A stretch of 32,838 nt of DNA from Deltaproteobacteria bacterium (GTDB lineage Bacteria > Desulfobacterota > Binatia > Binatales > Binataceae). Shown here piece by piece: positions 18,147 through 27,049 of the stretch (the stretch's first letter is position 1; each line of letters opens with the position of its first letter). The stretch covers positions 1-32,838 of the forward strand of contig JAKAVN010000022.1 in assembly GCA_021827495.1 (NCBI GenBank), given 5' to 3'. A program made the translations under genes and the position numbers. Under the pieces are notes generated by a model. It searched no databases, had not been told where the DNA came from, and saw only the letters and a program-made list of their open reading frames with translations.

Positions 18147-19295
18147 TCAGGCGGCCAGCAGCTCGGCGAAAAATTCGAGATGGCGGCGCGCGACCACCGG
18201 CCAGGAGTACAGCGCATGCGCGCGGTCGCGTCCGCGAGCGGCGAACTCGGCCCGGCGCGCCGGGCTCTCGAGCAGCTCGGCCAGCGCGCGGCGCCATCCC
18301 GGCTCGTCGCGCTCGCCGACGATCACGCCGGCGTCGGCGACGACGTAGGGAATCTCGCCGCTGTCGCTGGCGATAACCGGCACGCCGCAGGCGAACGCCT
18401 CGACTAGCATACGTCCGAACTGCTCGCGCCATCGCACCGTGGTTTGGCTGGGTGCGAGCAGGACGTCCATCGCATTAAGGTGGTCCGGAACGCGGTCATG
18501 AGGAACGCCGCCGACAATTCGCACGCGGTCGCCATGGCGGGCGGCCCACTGTCTCAGCGCGGGCTCCCGCGGTCCGCCGCCGACGAAGAGCGCGCGCCAC
18601 GGCGACGTGGTCGTCTCCAGAACGCGCATCGCGACCCCGAGGCCTTTGTCCTCGACGAAGCGGCCCAGAAAGCCGGCCACGGGTGGCCCTTCGTCCTTCC
18701 ATCCCAGCCGTGCGCGCGCCGCGCGGCCAGCCTGCGGGTCGGGACGAAACAGTTCCACGTCCACGCCGAGCGGTATCACGCGATAGGGCTTGGCGCTCCA
18801 GCCGCGCCCAAGCTGGGTTTGCGCGACGGCTTCGCCACAGGGGAGCCAACCGGCGCAGCGCGCGGCGCACATCCGCTCGATCGCTGAGAAGGGTGGCGGA
18901 TAGCGCTTGGCAATATTCTGCGCGGTGAAGAACACCAGCGGGATTCGCGGCGGACACCACCAGGCGACCTGGCCGCCGGCGACTACGTAGGGTTCCTCCC
19001 AGCAATGCACCAGGTCCCAGCGCTCGCGCAGGACGGCGCGCAGGCTGAGCCCGTAGAAGAAAAGCTGCGGACTGCGGCTGAGATGGGCGTCGATCGGGAC
19101 CAGGCGGCAGAGCTCGCCCGGCTGCGGCTCGAGCAGGATCGGACGCAGATCGCCGTGAAAAAACCGCGGCGCGAGCGCGGTGACTTCCCACTCCTCGCCG
19201 CCCGCGCGCGCCATCTCGTGGGCCAGGCGGCGGTTGAGCGCGACGCAATAGGAATGCGCAATCGTAAGCAGGCGGTGTGGATGCCGAACGGCCAT
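18147..19295 (-). CDS. Glycosyltransferase, GT4 family
   Basis: VIPLGVDVELFRPD; VAGFLGRFVEDKGLGVAMRVLE; REQFGRMLVEAFACGVPVIASDSGEIPYVV. Confidence 0.92.
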   Translation of the reverse strand: MAVRHPHRLLTIAHSYCVALNRRLAHEMARAGGEEWEVTALAPRFFHGDLRPILLEPQPGELCRLVPIDAHLSRSPQLFFYGLSLRAVLRERWDLVHCWEEPYVVAGGQVAWWCPPRIPLVFFTAQNIAKRYPPPFSAIERMCAARCAGWLPCGEAVAQTQLGRGWSAKPYRVIPLGVDVELFRPDPQAGRAARARLGWKDEGPPVAGFLGRFVEDKGLGVAMRVLETTTSPWRALFVGGGPREPALRQWAARHGDRVRIVGGVPHDRVPDHLNAMDVLLAPSQTTVRWREQFGRMLVEAFACGVPVIASDSGEIPYVVADAGVIVGERDEPGWRRALAELLESPARRAEFAARGRDRAHALYSWPVVARRHLEFFAELLAA

Positions 19296-19313
19296 GATCG
19301 GGATCGAGCGTCC

Positions 19314-20564
19314 TTACGAGGTCCGTGCCAGTGCCGCCGCGTTCAGGCCGGTGACTCCTGCAAAAATCGCCAGCAGCGCATCGACATGCGCGTCGAGGTC
19401 AAAGCGGCGCGCTCGCCCCCGCGCGCCATTTCTCAGCCGTGCGAGTTCGGCCGGGTCGCGGACGCATTCGACGATCGCGCGCGCCAAGCCGGCGGCGCTT
19501 GGCGGGTCGCCCGGCGCGAGACGGCCGTTTACGCCGTCGCTCAGCCATTCCGGAATTCCGCCGACGGCAAACGCGGCGGCTGGGAGCCGGTGCAATCCCG
19601 CCTCCAGACCGACCAGGCCGAACGGTTCCGGCCACGTGCTCGGCACCACCAGCAGGTCGGAGCTGAGCATGAGTTGCTCGAGGCGGGAGGAATCCAACCA
19701 TCCGGTGAACTCTATCTTGAGGTTTGCGTTCGCCGCTTGCGTGCGCCGTGCCGCGTGTTCCCAGCGCTCCCGATCGGGGCCGTCGCCGGCGAAGCTTGCT
19801 TTAAGCGGCCGCCCGAGCGCGGCCGCAGCCAGCGTCAGCGCGTCAAGCATCAGCGGTCCGCCCTTGAGCCGGGTCATTCTGCCAACAAACAGCAGCCTGA
19901 TGTCGCGATTCTCCGCCGGCGCCACTTGCAGCGCCACCGCCGCGGGGAATTCAGGAAATCGATCAGGCGCGAGCGGAAGCCGCAGCGTGTGCACGCGCTC
20001 GGGTGGGAGACCATGGCGCACGAACTCGGCGCGCATGTGAGCCGAGGCGGTCAGGATCGCGGCGTAGCGGCGCATAAGGCCAAGACGCGCGCTCTCCAAC
20101 CAATAATCGGTCCACATGCGCATCGGATTGAGCCCGCCGCACCGACGGGGATAGTAATTGACCAGGCAGCGCCATCCGAAGCGCCGCGCGCACGGCCGCG
20201 GGCGCGGCGCGGCGAACATCTGGTTGCCGCTGATGCAGGTGCCGTAATAGCCGTGAGCAAAAAGCACGGCCGGCGCGATCTCGATTATTCGTGCCGCACT
20301 CGGCAGGCTCATACCGTGCACGTAGATGACCTCGGGGCGCCACTGCGCGAGTGCGGCGAGCGCCTGGCGCGCTCCCATTTCACTGGCGCACCAGGCCGGC
20401 GCGCGCTCGGGCAGCCGGATTCGCGGCGCGCCCGGCGGCGCCTCCAGCTCCGAGAAAAAAGCGATCTGATGGCCGGCGGCGGCAAGCGCGGGAATCACTG
20501 TGTCCAGATAGGTTTCGGCCCCGCCGACCTTGGCGCGATTGAGATTTACCGCCGCGATTTTCAT
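19314..20564 (-). CDS. Glycosyltransferase, GT4 family
   Basis: MKIAAVNLNRAKVGGAETYLDTVIPALAAAGHQ; LLFVGRMTRLKGGPLMLDAL; VVPSTWPEPFGLVGLEAGLHRLPAAAFAVGGIPEWL. Confidence 0.92.
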   Translation of the reverse strand: MKIAAVNLNRAKVGGAETYLDTVIPALAAAGHQIAFFSELEAPPGAPRIRLPERAPAWCASEMGARQALAALAQWRPEVIYVHGMSLPSAARIIEIAPAVLFAHGYYGTCISGNQMFAAPRPRPCARRFGWRCLVNYYPRRCGGLNPMRMWTDYWLESARLGLMRRYAAILTASAHMRAEFVRHGLPPERVHTLRLPLAPDRFPEFPAAVALQVAPAENRDIRLLFVGRMTRLKGGPLMLDALTLAAAALGRPLKASFAGDGPDRERWEHAARRTQAANANLKIEFTGWLDSSRLEQLMLSSDLLVVPSTWPEPFGLVGLEAGLHRLPAAAFAVGGIPEWLSDGVNGRLAPGDPPSAAGLARAIVECVRDPAELARLRNGARGRARRFDLDAHVDALLAIFAGVTGLNAAALARTS

Positions 20565-20593
20565 TTATCGCTCTAGCCAGAGCCGCAGGCTTA

Positions 20594-21571
20594 TTAACCG
20601 CGGCGTGCGCGGCGCAGCGCCGTCAGCATGCCGATGCCGAGCGTGCCCGGCATGCTCGCTAACGCAAGCGCCCCTGCCAGCTTTGGCGTCGGGCCCATGA
20701 GCAGCATGGCGTTCCAGATATGTTTGCGAGCTTCGCGCGCGCGCCGTTTTTGCAGCAGGAAGAGTCCATGGGAAAGATGCGCGCTCGCGCATTTCCTCTT
20801 GAGGCCACTCCGTAGTGCGGCGAGCTCCGGCACCGCGATCAGCCGCGAATACACGTAAATCAGCCCGAGACCTCCACGCCCACTCCCTGTGGTGGTCAGG
20901 GAGCCGCTATGGAACCGGTACCTGGTCAATCGCTCAGGGAGATAATAGCAAGCCTTCTCGGTCCGGCACGCGAGATAGCCGAGCCATAAATCCCAGAACA
21001 CGTCGACCTCGGCCGGGAAGTCCTGCCAATCGATCGCGTCGCGTCTGATGACACTGGCCTGCGAGATGGGAAGACTTTCGTCCGCCAGGCATCGCCAGAA
21101 CGGCTGGTGCAGTCCAGGGGAGAGAACATCGCGGCGCCATCGGCGCGTGTTCTCCTCAGTCGCGGCCAGATCGATCCTGCCGTTCTCGTCCATCAGGTAA
21201 TGGTCGCAGAAGGCTATAACGACGCCGGGATTGTCCACTAAACCCGGGACCAGCTTGGACAGGAACGACGGCTCCCATTCATCGTCGTCGTTGAGTATCG
21301 AGACATATTCCCCGGACACCAGGTTGCGGAAGGCCTGGAAATGGTTGCTTCCGGCGCCAGGCCTCGTTTGATTTCGATGATAGACGATGCGCGTGTCGGC
21401 GAAGCCCGCGGCGATTTCGCGATTGACGTCGGTTCCGAGGTCGTCGGTCACGATAATTTCGACGTTCCGGTAATCGCCGCTTACGACACTGGCGATGGCG
21501 CTGCGAAGGTACGCGGGCCGGTTGTACGTCGCGATCACCACACTGACCAGCGGGCTTTCGGATGCCGGCAT
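20594..21571 (-). CDS. Glycosyltransferase, GT2 family
   Basis: PLVSVVIATYNRPAYLRSAIASVVSGDYRNVEIIVTDDLGTD; EYVSILNDDDEW. Confidence 0.95.
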   Translation of the reverse strand: MPASESPLVSVVIATYNRPAYLRSAIASVVSGDYRNVEIIVTDDLGTDVNREIAAGFADTRIVYHRNQTRPGAGSNHFQAFRNLVSGEYVSILNDDDEWEPSFLSKLVPGLVDNPGVVIAFCDHYLMDENGRIDLAATEENTRRWRRDVLSPGLHQPFWRCLADESLPISQASVIRRDAIDWQDFPAEVDVFWDLWLGYLACRTEKACYYLPERLTRYRFHSGSLTTTGSGRGGLGLIYVYSRLIAVPELAALRSGLKRKCASAHLSHGLFLLQKRRAREARKHIWNAMLLMGPTPKLAGALALASMPGTLGIGMLTALRRARRG

Positions 21572-22725
21572 CAGCAGCCCTCGCGCAAGGCGGCAATCGT
21601 GTGCGTGATATCGAAGCGTTGCGCGTAAAGCGCGCCGGCCGCGGCTCCCAGACGCGCACGTTCCCCGGCATCATCCATCAGGTGTGCGAGCGCCGCGCCC
21701 ATCGCGACCGCATCGCCGACATCGACCAGCGCCACCGCGCCGCTTTGCCTCCACAATGGCTCGGTCACGATGCCGGTGGTGGTCAGCACGGGGCGGTGAT
21801 GCGCCAGCGCCGCCATCACGCTGGTCCGCCGCGTGCTCACGCCATCGCCATACGGCTGAAGCATCATGTCGCAGGCGCCCAGGTGGCGCGAGAGGTCCGA
21901 GGGCGCGAGCGGACCCGAGGCCCGCACCCGCGCGTGCAGTTCGGGAGCCCCGGCCAGCAGGCGGCCGCGCAAGTCGAGGCTGTCGCGGCCCAGCAGCAGA
22001 AAGGCCGCGCCGGGGCGCTCGCGCAGCAGCGGCAGCACCACGGCGGCCAGCCGCTCGGCGATCCAGGCCTCACGCGCGGTGCCGAAGTGGCCCAGAATCA
22101 TGCCGCCTTCGACCATCAGCGTCTTGCGGACCGCGCGCACTCCGGCCGGGTCATCGACCAGGGGCAGGTTGCTGGGCACCGGCAGCCAGATGACCGCGCT
22201 GCCGGCCGGCGCGAACGGGCGCAGCAGCGTCTCCCAATACGGCGTCGCCACGAAGCATCGGCGGGCGGCGCGGGTGAGCACGAAAACCATCGCGCGATTG
22301 ACGATGCCGATAGCGCTGTGGCGCAGCGGCTGGCGCCATGCGATCCGGACCGAGACCTCGTGAAACATGATGCTGATGCTGACGCCCGCACGCCGGCGCG
22401 CGAGCAGCCACAGGCACAGCGGCAGGTTCATTCCCTTCATGCCGAACCCCTGCGGCACATACTGTACCAATATCCGGCCGGGGCCGGCCGCCTTGAGCTC
22501 GTGGCCGAGCGCGGCGAGCGCGCGTGGGCCGAAGCGCCCGGGCAGGCGATGGACCTCGACCCCAGCCTCGGCCGGCCCGGCCTCCGTCACCGCGGGTGCC
22601 CACACGTAAACGCGGTCGCCGCGTGCGGCAAGTTCCAGCGCGACCAGCTGCGTGTAATCCGCGACGCCGCCGTCTTGGGGCGGATACTCGGGGCTGATGA
22701 TGTGCCAGGCGTGCGTGCGGCTCAA
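21571..22725 (-). CDS. Glycosyltransferase, GT4 family
   Basis: HIISPEYPPQDGGVADYTQLVALELAARGDRVYVWAP; LGHFGTAREAWIAERLAAVVLPLL; YGDGVSTRRTSVMAALAHHRPVLTT. Confidence 0.9.
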   Translation of the reverse strand: MSRTHAWHIISPEYPPQDGGVADYTQLVALELAARGDRVYVWAPAVTEAGPAEAGVEVHRLPGRFGPRALAALGHELKAAGPGRILVQYVPQGFGMKGMNLPLCLWLLARRRAGVSISIMFHEVSVRIAWRQPLRHSAIGIVNRAMVFVLTRAARRCFVATPYWETLLRPFAPAGSAVIWLPVPSNLPLVDDPAGVRAVRKTLMVEGGMILGHFGTAREAWIAERLAAVVLPLLRERPGAAFLLLGRDSLDLRGRLLAGAPELHARVRASGPLAPSDLSRHLGACDMMLQPYGDGVSTRRTSVMAALAHHRPVLTTTGIVTEPLWRQSGAVALVDVGDAVAMGAALAHLMDDAGERARLGAAAGALYAQRFDITHTIAALREGC

Positions 22726-23684
22726 CTTGCGGGCAGCTCTCCATGCTCACGCAGGAATGTACGATACCATTCGATCGTCCGCTTGAGGCCCTGCTCGATC
22801 GTAACTTTGGGACGCCATCCGAGCATCTCTTTCGCGCGCGTGTTGTCGCAGTACATGCGCCAGACCTCGGTTGGCCGGTAGGGCAACGCTCCGATCTCGA
22901 CCTTGGATTTTGTATGGGTCAGCTCGGCGATTTTGAGCACCAGGTCGCGGATTCTGATTTCCTCGCCGGCGCCCAGGTTGATCACGCCCTCGATGCGTTG
23001 CTCGGCGCGCGCCGCCAGGATCATTCCTTCGACCAGGTCCTCGACGAAGTTGAACTCGCGCGTCTGCTCGGCGGGCGTGGTCCGGATCGGCCGGCCCATC
23101 AGGCACGCCGTGATCAGCTCGGGGATGATGGCCTTGGCGCCCTGGTAGGGGCCATAGGCGTTGAACGGGCGCAACACGATGGTCGAGGTCCGCTGCTCGG
23201 TGCGCTGTTTGAGGCGGCAGTAGAGCTCGCCGGCGTACTTGGTGATCGCATAGGGCGAGATGGGCTCGGGCGTGGCGGTCTCGATGAAGGGCACGCTCGT
23301 CTGATGGCCGTAAACTTCGGAGGTCGACGCGTAGATGAACTTTTGCGCGCCGGCCGCGACGTCGAAGACGTTGGCGGTGCCCTTGGCATTGACGTCGAAG
23401 CATTCCTCGACCTGGACGAAGCTGTCGCCGACGTGGTTGTAGGCGGCCAGGTGGAAGACGACTTGCGGCGCGAACTCGCCAATCGCAGCCAGCGCGCCGC
23501 GGTTGCGGATATCGGCCTCGATGACGTGCAGCGAGTCGTAGATGCCGCGCAGCCGCTCGTTGTGCATCGCATTGGCGTAGCGCACCACCACCGCGACCTT
23601 GCAGCCCTCGGCCAGCAGGCGGCGGACCAGGTGATGGCCGATGAAGCCCGAGCCGCCGGTCACCAATACGCGGGTGTTTTTCAT
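22722..23684 (-). CDS. NAD-dependent epimerase/dehydratase (nucleotide-sugar SDR)
   Basis: VLVTGGSGFIGHHLVRRLL; IYASTSEVYGHQ; SPYAITKYAGELYCR (YxxxK); LRPFNAYGPYQGAKAIIPELI. Confidence 0.95.
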   Translation of the reverse strand: MKNTRVLVTGGSGFIGHHLVRRLLAEGCKVAVVVRYANAMHNERLRGIYDSLHVIEADIRNRGALAAIGEFAPQVVFHLAAYNHVGDSFVQVEECFDVNAKGTANVFDVAAGAQKFIYASTSEVYGHQTSVPFIETATPEPISPYAITKYAGELYCRLKQRTEQRTSTIVLRPFNAYGPYQGAKAIIPELITACLMGRPIRTTPAEQTREFNFVEDLVEGMILAARAEQRIEGVINLGAGEEIRIRDLVLKIAELTHTKSKVEIGALPYRPTEVWRMYCDNTRAKEMLGWRPKVTIEQGLKRTIEWYRTFLREHGELPAS

Positions 23685-23688
23685 ATTG

Positions 23689-24396
23689 CTATGCGTCCAT
23701 CACAGTGAGGAATTCGACGATCTGTTCCTCGGCCAGCGCCCGCTCCTTCTCGGTATTCACGGTGAGATGCTTGCCGCTGTGCCGGTATGCGTAAAGCCGG
23801 CCCACGCGCGCAAGGGCGCTTAAGAATTCGTCCATGTCGGCGCCGCGGCGCATCGCGGCGAAGGCTTCGCGCTCGCACAGCAGGTAGCCGATGTTGATCC
23901 AGTACGGCAGCCGCGGCTTTTCGGCGAAGGCGGTCACCCGTCCGGCGGCGTCGGCGGCTACGATGCCGAAGGGGCTGTGGAGCGGATAGACGGTGAGCGT
24001 GGCCAGCCCGCCGCAGGCGCGATGGAAGTTCAGGAGTGCGCCGATCTCAACGTTGGCGAGCGTGTCGCCGTAACAGACCAGCGCCCGCGCCCCGACGTGA
24101 GGGCTGGCGTCGAGAAGGCGGTCGGTCATGCTGGCGTCGCCCGAGTTGACGCAGGTGGTGGCGTCGCGAAACTCGGCCGACCCGGCCACAAAGCGCTCGA
24201 TCTGATCGGCCAGATGTCCGACGCAGAGCACGAAGCGGCCCACGCCGCTGAGCCTCAGGTAGCGGAGCACGTGATCCAGCAGCGGCCGCCCGTTGAGCGG
24301 CACCAGCGCCTTGGGGACGCTGTCGGTATACGGGCGCAGCCGTTCACCCCGCCCGCCACACAGGATTATCGCGCTAAGGTCGCCTTCAACTGCCAT
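23689..24396 (-). CDS. Sugar-phosphate nucleotidyltransferase
   Basis: AIILCGGRGERLRPYTDSVPKALVPLNGRPLLDHVLRYL; CYGDTLANVEIGALL; YWINIGYLLCE. Confidence 0.92.
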   Translation of the reverse strand: MAVEGDLSAIILCGGRGERLRPYTDSVPKALVPLNGRPLLDHVLRYLRLSGVGRFVLCVGHLADQIERFVAGSAEFRDATTCVNSGDASMTDRLLDASPHVGARALVCYGDTLANVEIGALLNFHRACGGLATLTVYPLHSPFGIVAADAAGRVTAFAEKPRLPYWINIGYLLCEREAFAAMRRGADMDEFLSALARVGRLYAYRHSGKHLTVNTEKERALAEEQIVEFLTVMDA

Positions 24397-24410
24397 CGTT
24401 TCAAGTTCCG

Positions 24411-25586
24411 CTAGTCCGCGCTCCGGGCATTGCCGCCATCCGCGATTGCGCCTGCGCAAAGCGCGCGCAGGCGCGAAACATAAAGCCGCCGAAATCGCGC
24501 GAGCGTCAGTTCCGCCGCCGTGCGCCGCGCCGCCGCGCCCATCCGCCGCATCAGCGCAGGATTATGATATAGATGCTCCAGCCGCTCCGCGATTGGGCCG
24601 CTCTGTCCGCCGGGCACGATGTAGCCGTTGTGGCCGTCGACCACGAGGTCGGCGGCGCCGGCGCCGGCGGCGACGATCACCGGCAAGCCGCTGGCCATCG
24701 CCTCCAGCACGGTGTAACCAAAGCCGTCGGTAAGCGAGGGGTGCACAAGTACGGACGATTTCGCATAGACCTCGGCATAACCGATTCGGCGTACCTCGAC
24801 CGGCCTGATGCTGATCGCGGGATTGCGCGCCATCGCCGCGCGCAGGAAATTGCTCACCGGCCGCGAGCCGGGACCTCCCCACAGGAGCAGTTCGCTGTCG
24901 GGCAGCCGCAATGCGTTGAAGGCGGCGATGAGATAGTGAAAGCCTTTCCACGGTTCGATCAGGCCGACGAAGCTGATGCGGAACTTCGGCGCGGCAAAAT
25001 CCGCGGCGGGAAACTCGCCGGGGTCGACATGTGGCGCTACCGCCACGATCCGGTCCTCGGGGAAACCCCGATCCAGGAAAGTGCGCCGCGCGCGCTCGGA
25101 CATCACGCGGACCAGGTCGGCGCCGGCATATTCGTCGAGCATCCGCCGGCGCGTCGCGCCGCTGAGCGGCGGCCGCACGCCGAAGCCTGCGCACTCGCGC
25201 GCGGCCTGCGCACGAAATTCGTCGACATGGGCCGTGACTACATCGACCACTGTACGCATGCCGCGTGCCCGCGCGGCGCGCAGGCTGAACGCGCATTGGC
25301 CGGTGATGCCCTGAAATAGCTCGGCGGCGGGCAAATGCGCGGCGACGTAGTGATCGAAATGCGTCGCCGACAGATGGCCCTGCAGGCCGCGCGCGCGGCG
25401 CAACAGCGGCGTCGTGCCGATTATGGCCTCGGTCCGCGAGCCAGGCACCACGTGCGCCGGTGCGATGCCGATCGGCGCGCGGCAGAACACTGAAAGCTCG
25501 AACGCTTCGCAGAGGCCCTCGGCCATGTGCTGAAGGTTGAGTCCCTGGCCGCCCTGTCCGGGGACCGCGTTGGCCGCGATTACCAT
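24411..25586 (-). CDS. Glycosyltransferase, GT4 family
   Basis: MVIAANAVPGQGGQGLNLQHMAEGL; FRISFVGLIEPWKGFHYLIAAFNAL; SVLVHPSLTDGFGYTVLEAMASGLPVIVAAGAGAADLV. Confidence 0.93.
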   Translation of the reverse strand: MVIAANAVPGQGGQGLNLQHMAEGLCEAFELSVFCRAPIGIAPAHVVPGSRTEAIIGTTPLLRRARGLQGHLSATHFDHYVAAHLPAAELFQGITGQCAFSLRAARARGMRTVVDVVTAHVDEFRAQAARECAGFGVRPPLSGATRRRMLDEYAGADLVRVMSERARRTFLDRGFPEDRIVAVAPHVDPGEFPAADFAAPKFRISFVGLIEPWKGFHYLIAAFNALRLPDSELLLWGGPGSRPVSNFLRAAMARNPAISIRPVEVRRIGYAEVYAKSSVLVHPSLTDGFGYTVLEAMASGLPVIVAAGAGAADLVVDGHNGYIVPGGQSGPIAERLEHLYHNPALMRRMGAAARRTAAELTLARFRRLYVSRLRALCAGAIADGGNARSAD

Positions 25587-25653
25587 GGGAGGCCTGCGCG
25601 CCGGATGCGGTGCGGCCGCGGGCGTGCCCACGGACTCAAGCGGCCGCTGATGG

Positions 25654-26955
25654 TCAGAGCGCAGCGCGTTCAAGCGCCTCTTCTTCGCGCACCTGGCGCT
25701 CCTCGCCTTGCACGCCGCCGGCCTGCGAAGCCACCATCAACAGCGCCGAAACATAGGCCAGTGCAAGCGATGCGAAGGCCGTCTCCAGCAATATGTGCCA
25801 GATATGCACATGCCCGACGAACAAACGCTGCAATCCCTCGGCGATAAAGCTGACCGTCGGACCGCCCACGACGAACGCCACGAGATAGCTGGCGCCGGCG
25901 GTATACACCACCCGGCGTGGCACCGTTCCGTCCTCACTGGCCGCTGCGATTCCCACGTAGACCGGAGGAAGGCAGGCCAGGAAGTGCGGCCACGCCACAG
26001 GCGAGAGCAGCGCGATCAAGGCAATCCACAGCGAGAAGCCGCAGCCATAAGGATCGTCCGCGAGACGGGTGGTCACGGCAAACGAGATGGCGGCGACTAT
26101 CAGCTCGACCACGAGCCCCGCGCCGGACGCCCAAGGGCGTGGGCCAATGCTGTGATCAACGACAAAACGGACAAACCAGCCGAGGTTGAAATTATACGGG
26201 TGCCTCAACCATCCCGCCGGCTGACCTAACACGGGCTTTCCGGGCAGCAGCGTGGTCATATTCGCGTAACTCGAGATCGGGCCGGCCCCCACAATGGCAA
26301 GGGTTAGCGCACCGCCGGCTATGCACGCGCCGAGCATGTATGCGCATGCTCTCCAGTTGCGGCGTGCAATCAGATACCCGAGCATGCCAAGCGGGTAGGC
26401 CCGCAACAGCGCCGCGATGCCAAGCATGATACCCGCCGCTGCATCCCGCCGCCGCCGCATCGCGATCAACGCCAGCACGAATAGCAAAAGCAGGACCATC
26501 TCGCCCCGGCCGAACGACATGCTCAGCGCGATCGGCGGATACAAAACCATCAGCGCCGCGACCGCCCACCCCTCTGCCCCCGGCGGCCCCAGTTCACGAA
26601 TGAGCAGAAATAACGCGCCCGCGAGCGCCAGTATGTTCAACGCTTGCCATGTCCAGTAAGCGGTCTCGAAGCCGAGGAACGTTAGCGGCTCGAACAAAAG
26701 AGTCCAGGTCGGCGTGTCAGCAAAATAATCCGTGTCCATATGGAGATCGCCAAGCGGACGCCCAACCTCGGTATAGACAGTCTCGTAGTCCACCTTGTAC
26801 GGGTCGATACCCTCCCGCATCGCCAGGGATCCCACGTAGTAGGAGGCGAAGTCGTGATGATCGGCGACGGTTGCAGGCGGTCTGCTGAAGAGACTTACCG
26901 CCGCGGCCACAGCGGCGATCCACAAGACGATCGCGAGATAGGCACGCATCGACAT
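25654..26955 (-). CDS. Multi-spanning membrane protein, GT87/DUF2029-like glycosyltransferase, copy A
   Basis: 433 aa; N-terminal TM then DFASYYVGSLAMREGIDPYK; LALIAMRRRRDAAAGIMLGIAALLRAYPLGMLGYLI; many TM segments. Confidence 0.8.
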   Translation of the reverse strand: MSMRAYLAIVLWIAAVAAAVSLFSRPPATVADHHDFASYYVGSLAMREGIDPYKVDYETVYTEVGRPLGDLHMDTDYFADTPTWTLLFEPLTFLGFETAYWTWQALNILALAGALFLLIRELGPPGAEGWAVAALMVLYPPIALSMSFGRGEMVLLLLFVLALIAMRRRRDAAAGIMLGIAALLRAYPLGMLGYLIARRNWRACAYMLGACIAGGALTLAIVGAGPISSYANMTTLLPGKPVLGQPAGWLRHPYNFNLGWFVRFVVDHSIGPRPWASGAGLVVELIVAAISFAVTTRLADDPYGCGFSLWIALIALLSPVAWPHFLACLPPVYVGIAAASEDGTVPRRVVYTAGASYLVAFVVGGPTVSFIAEGLQRLFVGHVHIWHILLETAFASLALAYVSALLMVASQAGGVQGEERQVREEEALERAAL

Positions 26956-26972
26956 CTGCCAGTCCCTCCAGC

Positions 26973-27049
26973 TTAACCAAAGGTCCAGGTTACGGGCCAG
27001 AAGACCGGGCCGTCGGTTGGCCGCGGCAGTATCCCGGTGCCCAACAGCT
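26973..27049 (-). pseudogene. Duplicated 3' tail of wzt left between the two GT87-like copies
   Basis: Minus strand encodes LLGTGILPRPTDGPVFWPVTWTFG*, matching the Wzt C-terminus LLGTGILPRPTDGPVFWPATWNFG*. Confidence 0.9.

Larger units (their letters stand above)
25495..27049. repeat. Segmental duplication copy A (GT1 5' region, GT87-like gene, wzt 3' tail)
   Basis: Near-identical blocks to 27048-28521 throughout, including both flanks. Confidence 0.9.

Noticed and set aside
19005-20576. 523-aa + strand ORF opposite two glycosyltransferase genes
   Set aside because: Antisense shadow ORF from high GC and codon bias; Arg/Ala/Gly/Gln-rich, no domain, while the minus strand has clear GT4 motifs.
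21562-22881. 439-aa + strand ORF antisense to a GT4 gene
   Set aside because: Low-complexity composition and no recognisable family; minus-strand gene is convincing.
22743-23708. 321-aa + strand ORF antisense to the SDR gene
   Set aside because: Mirror-frame artefact of the epimerase/dehydratase gene.
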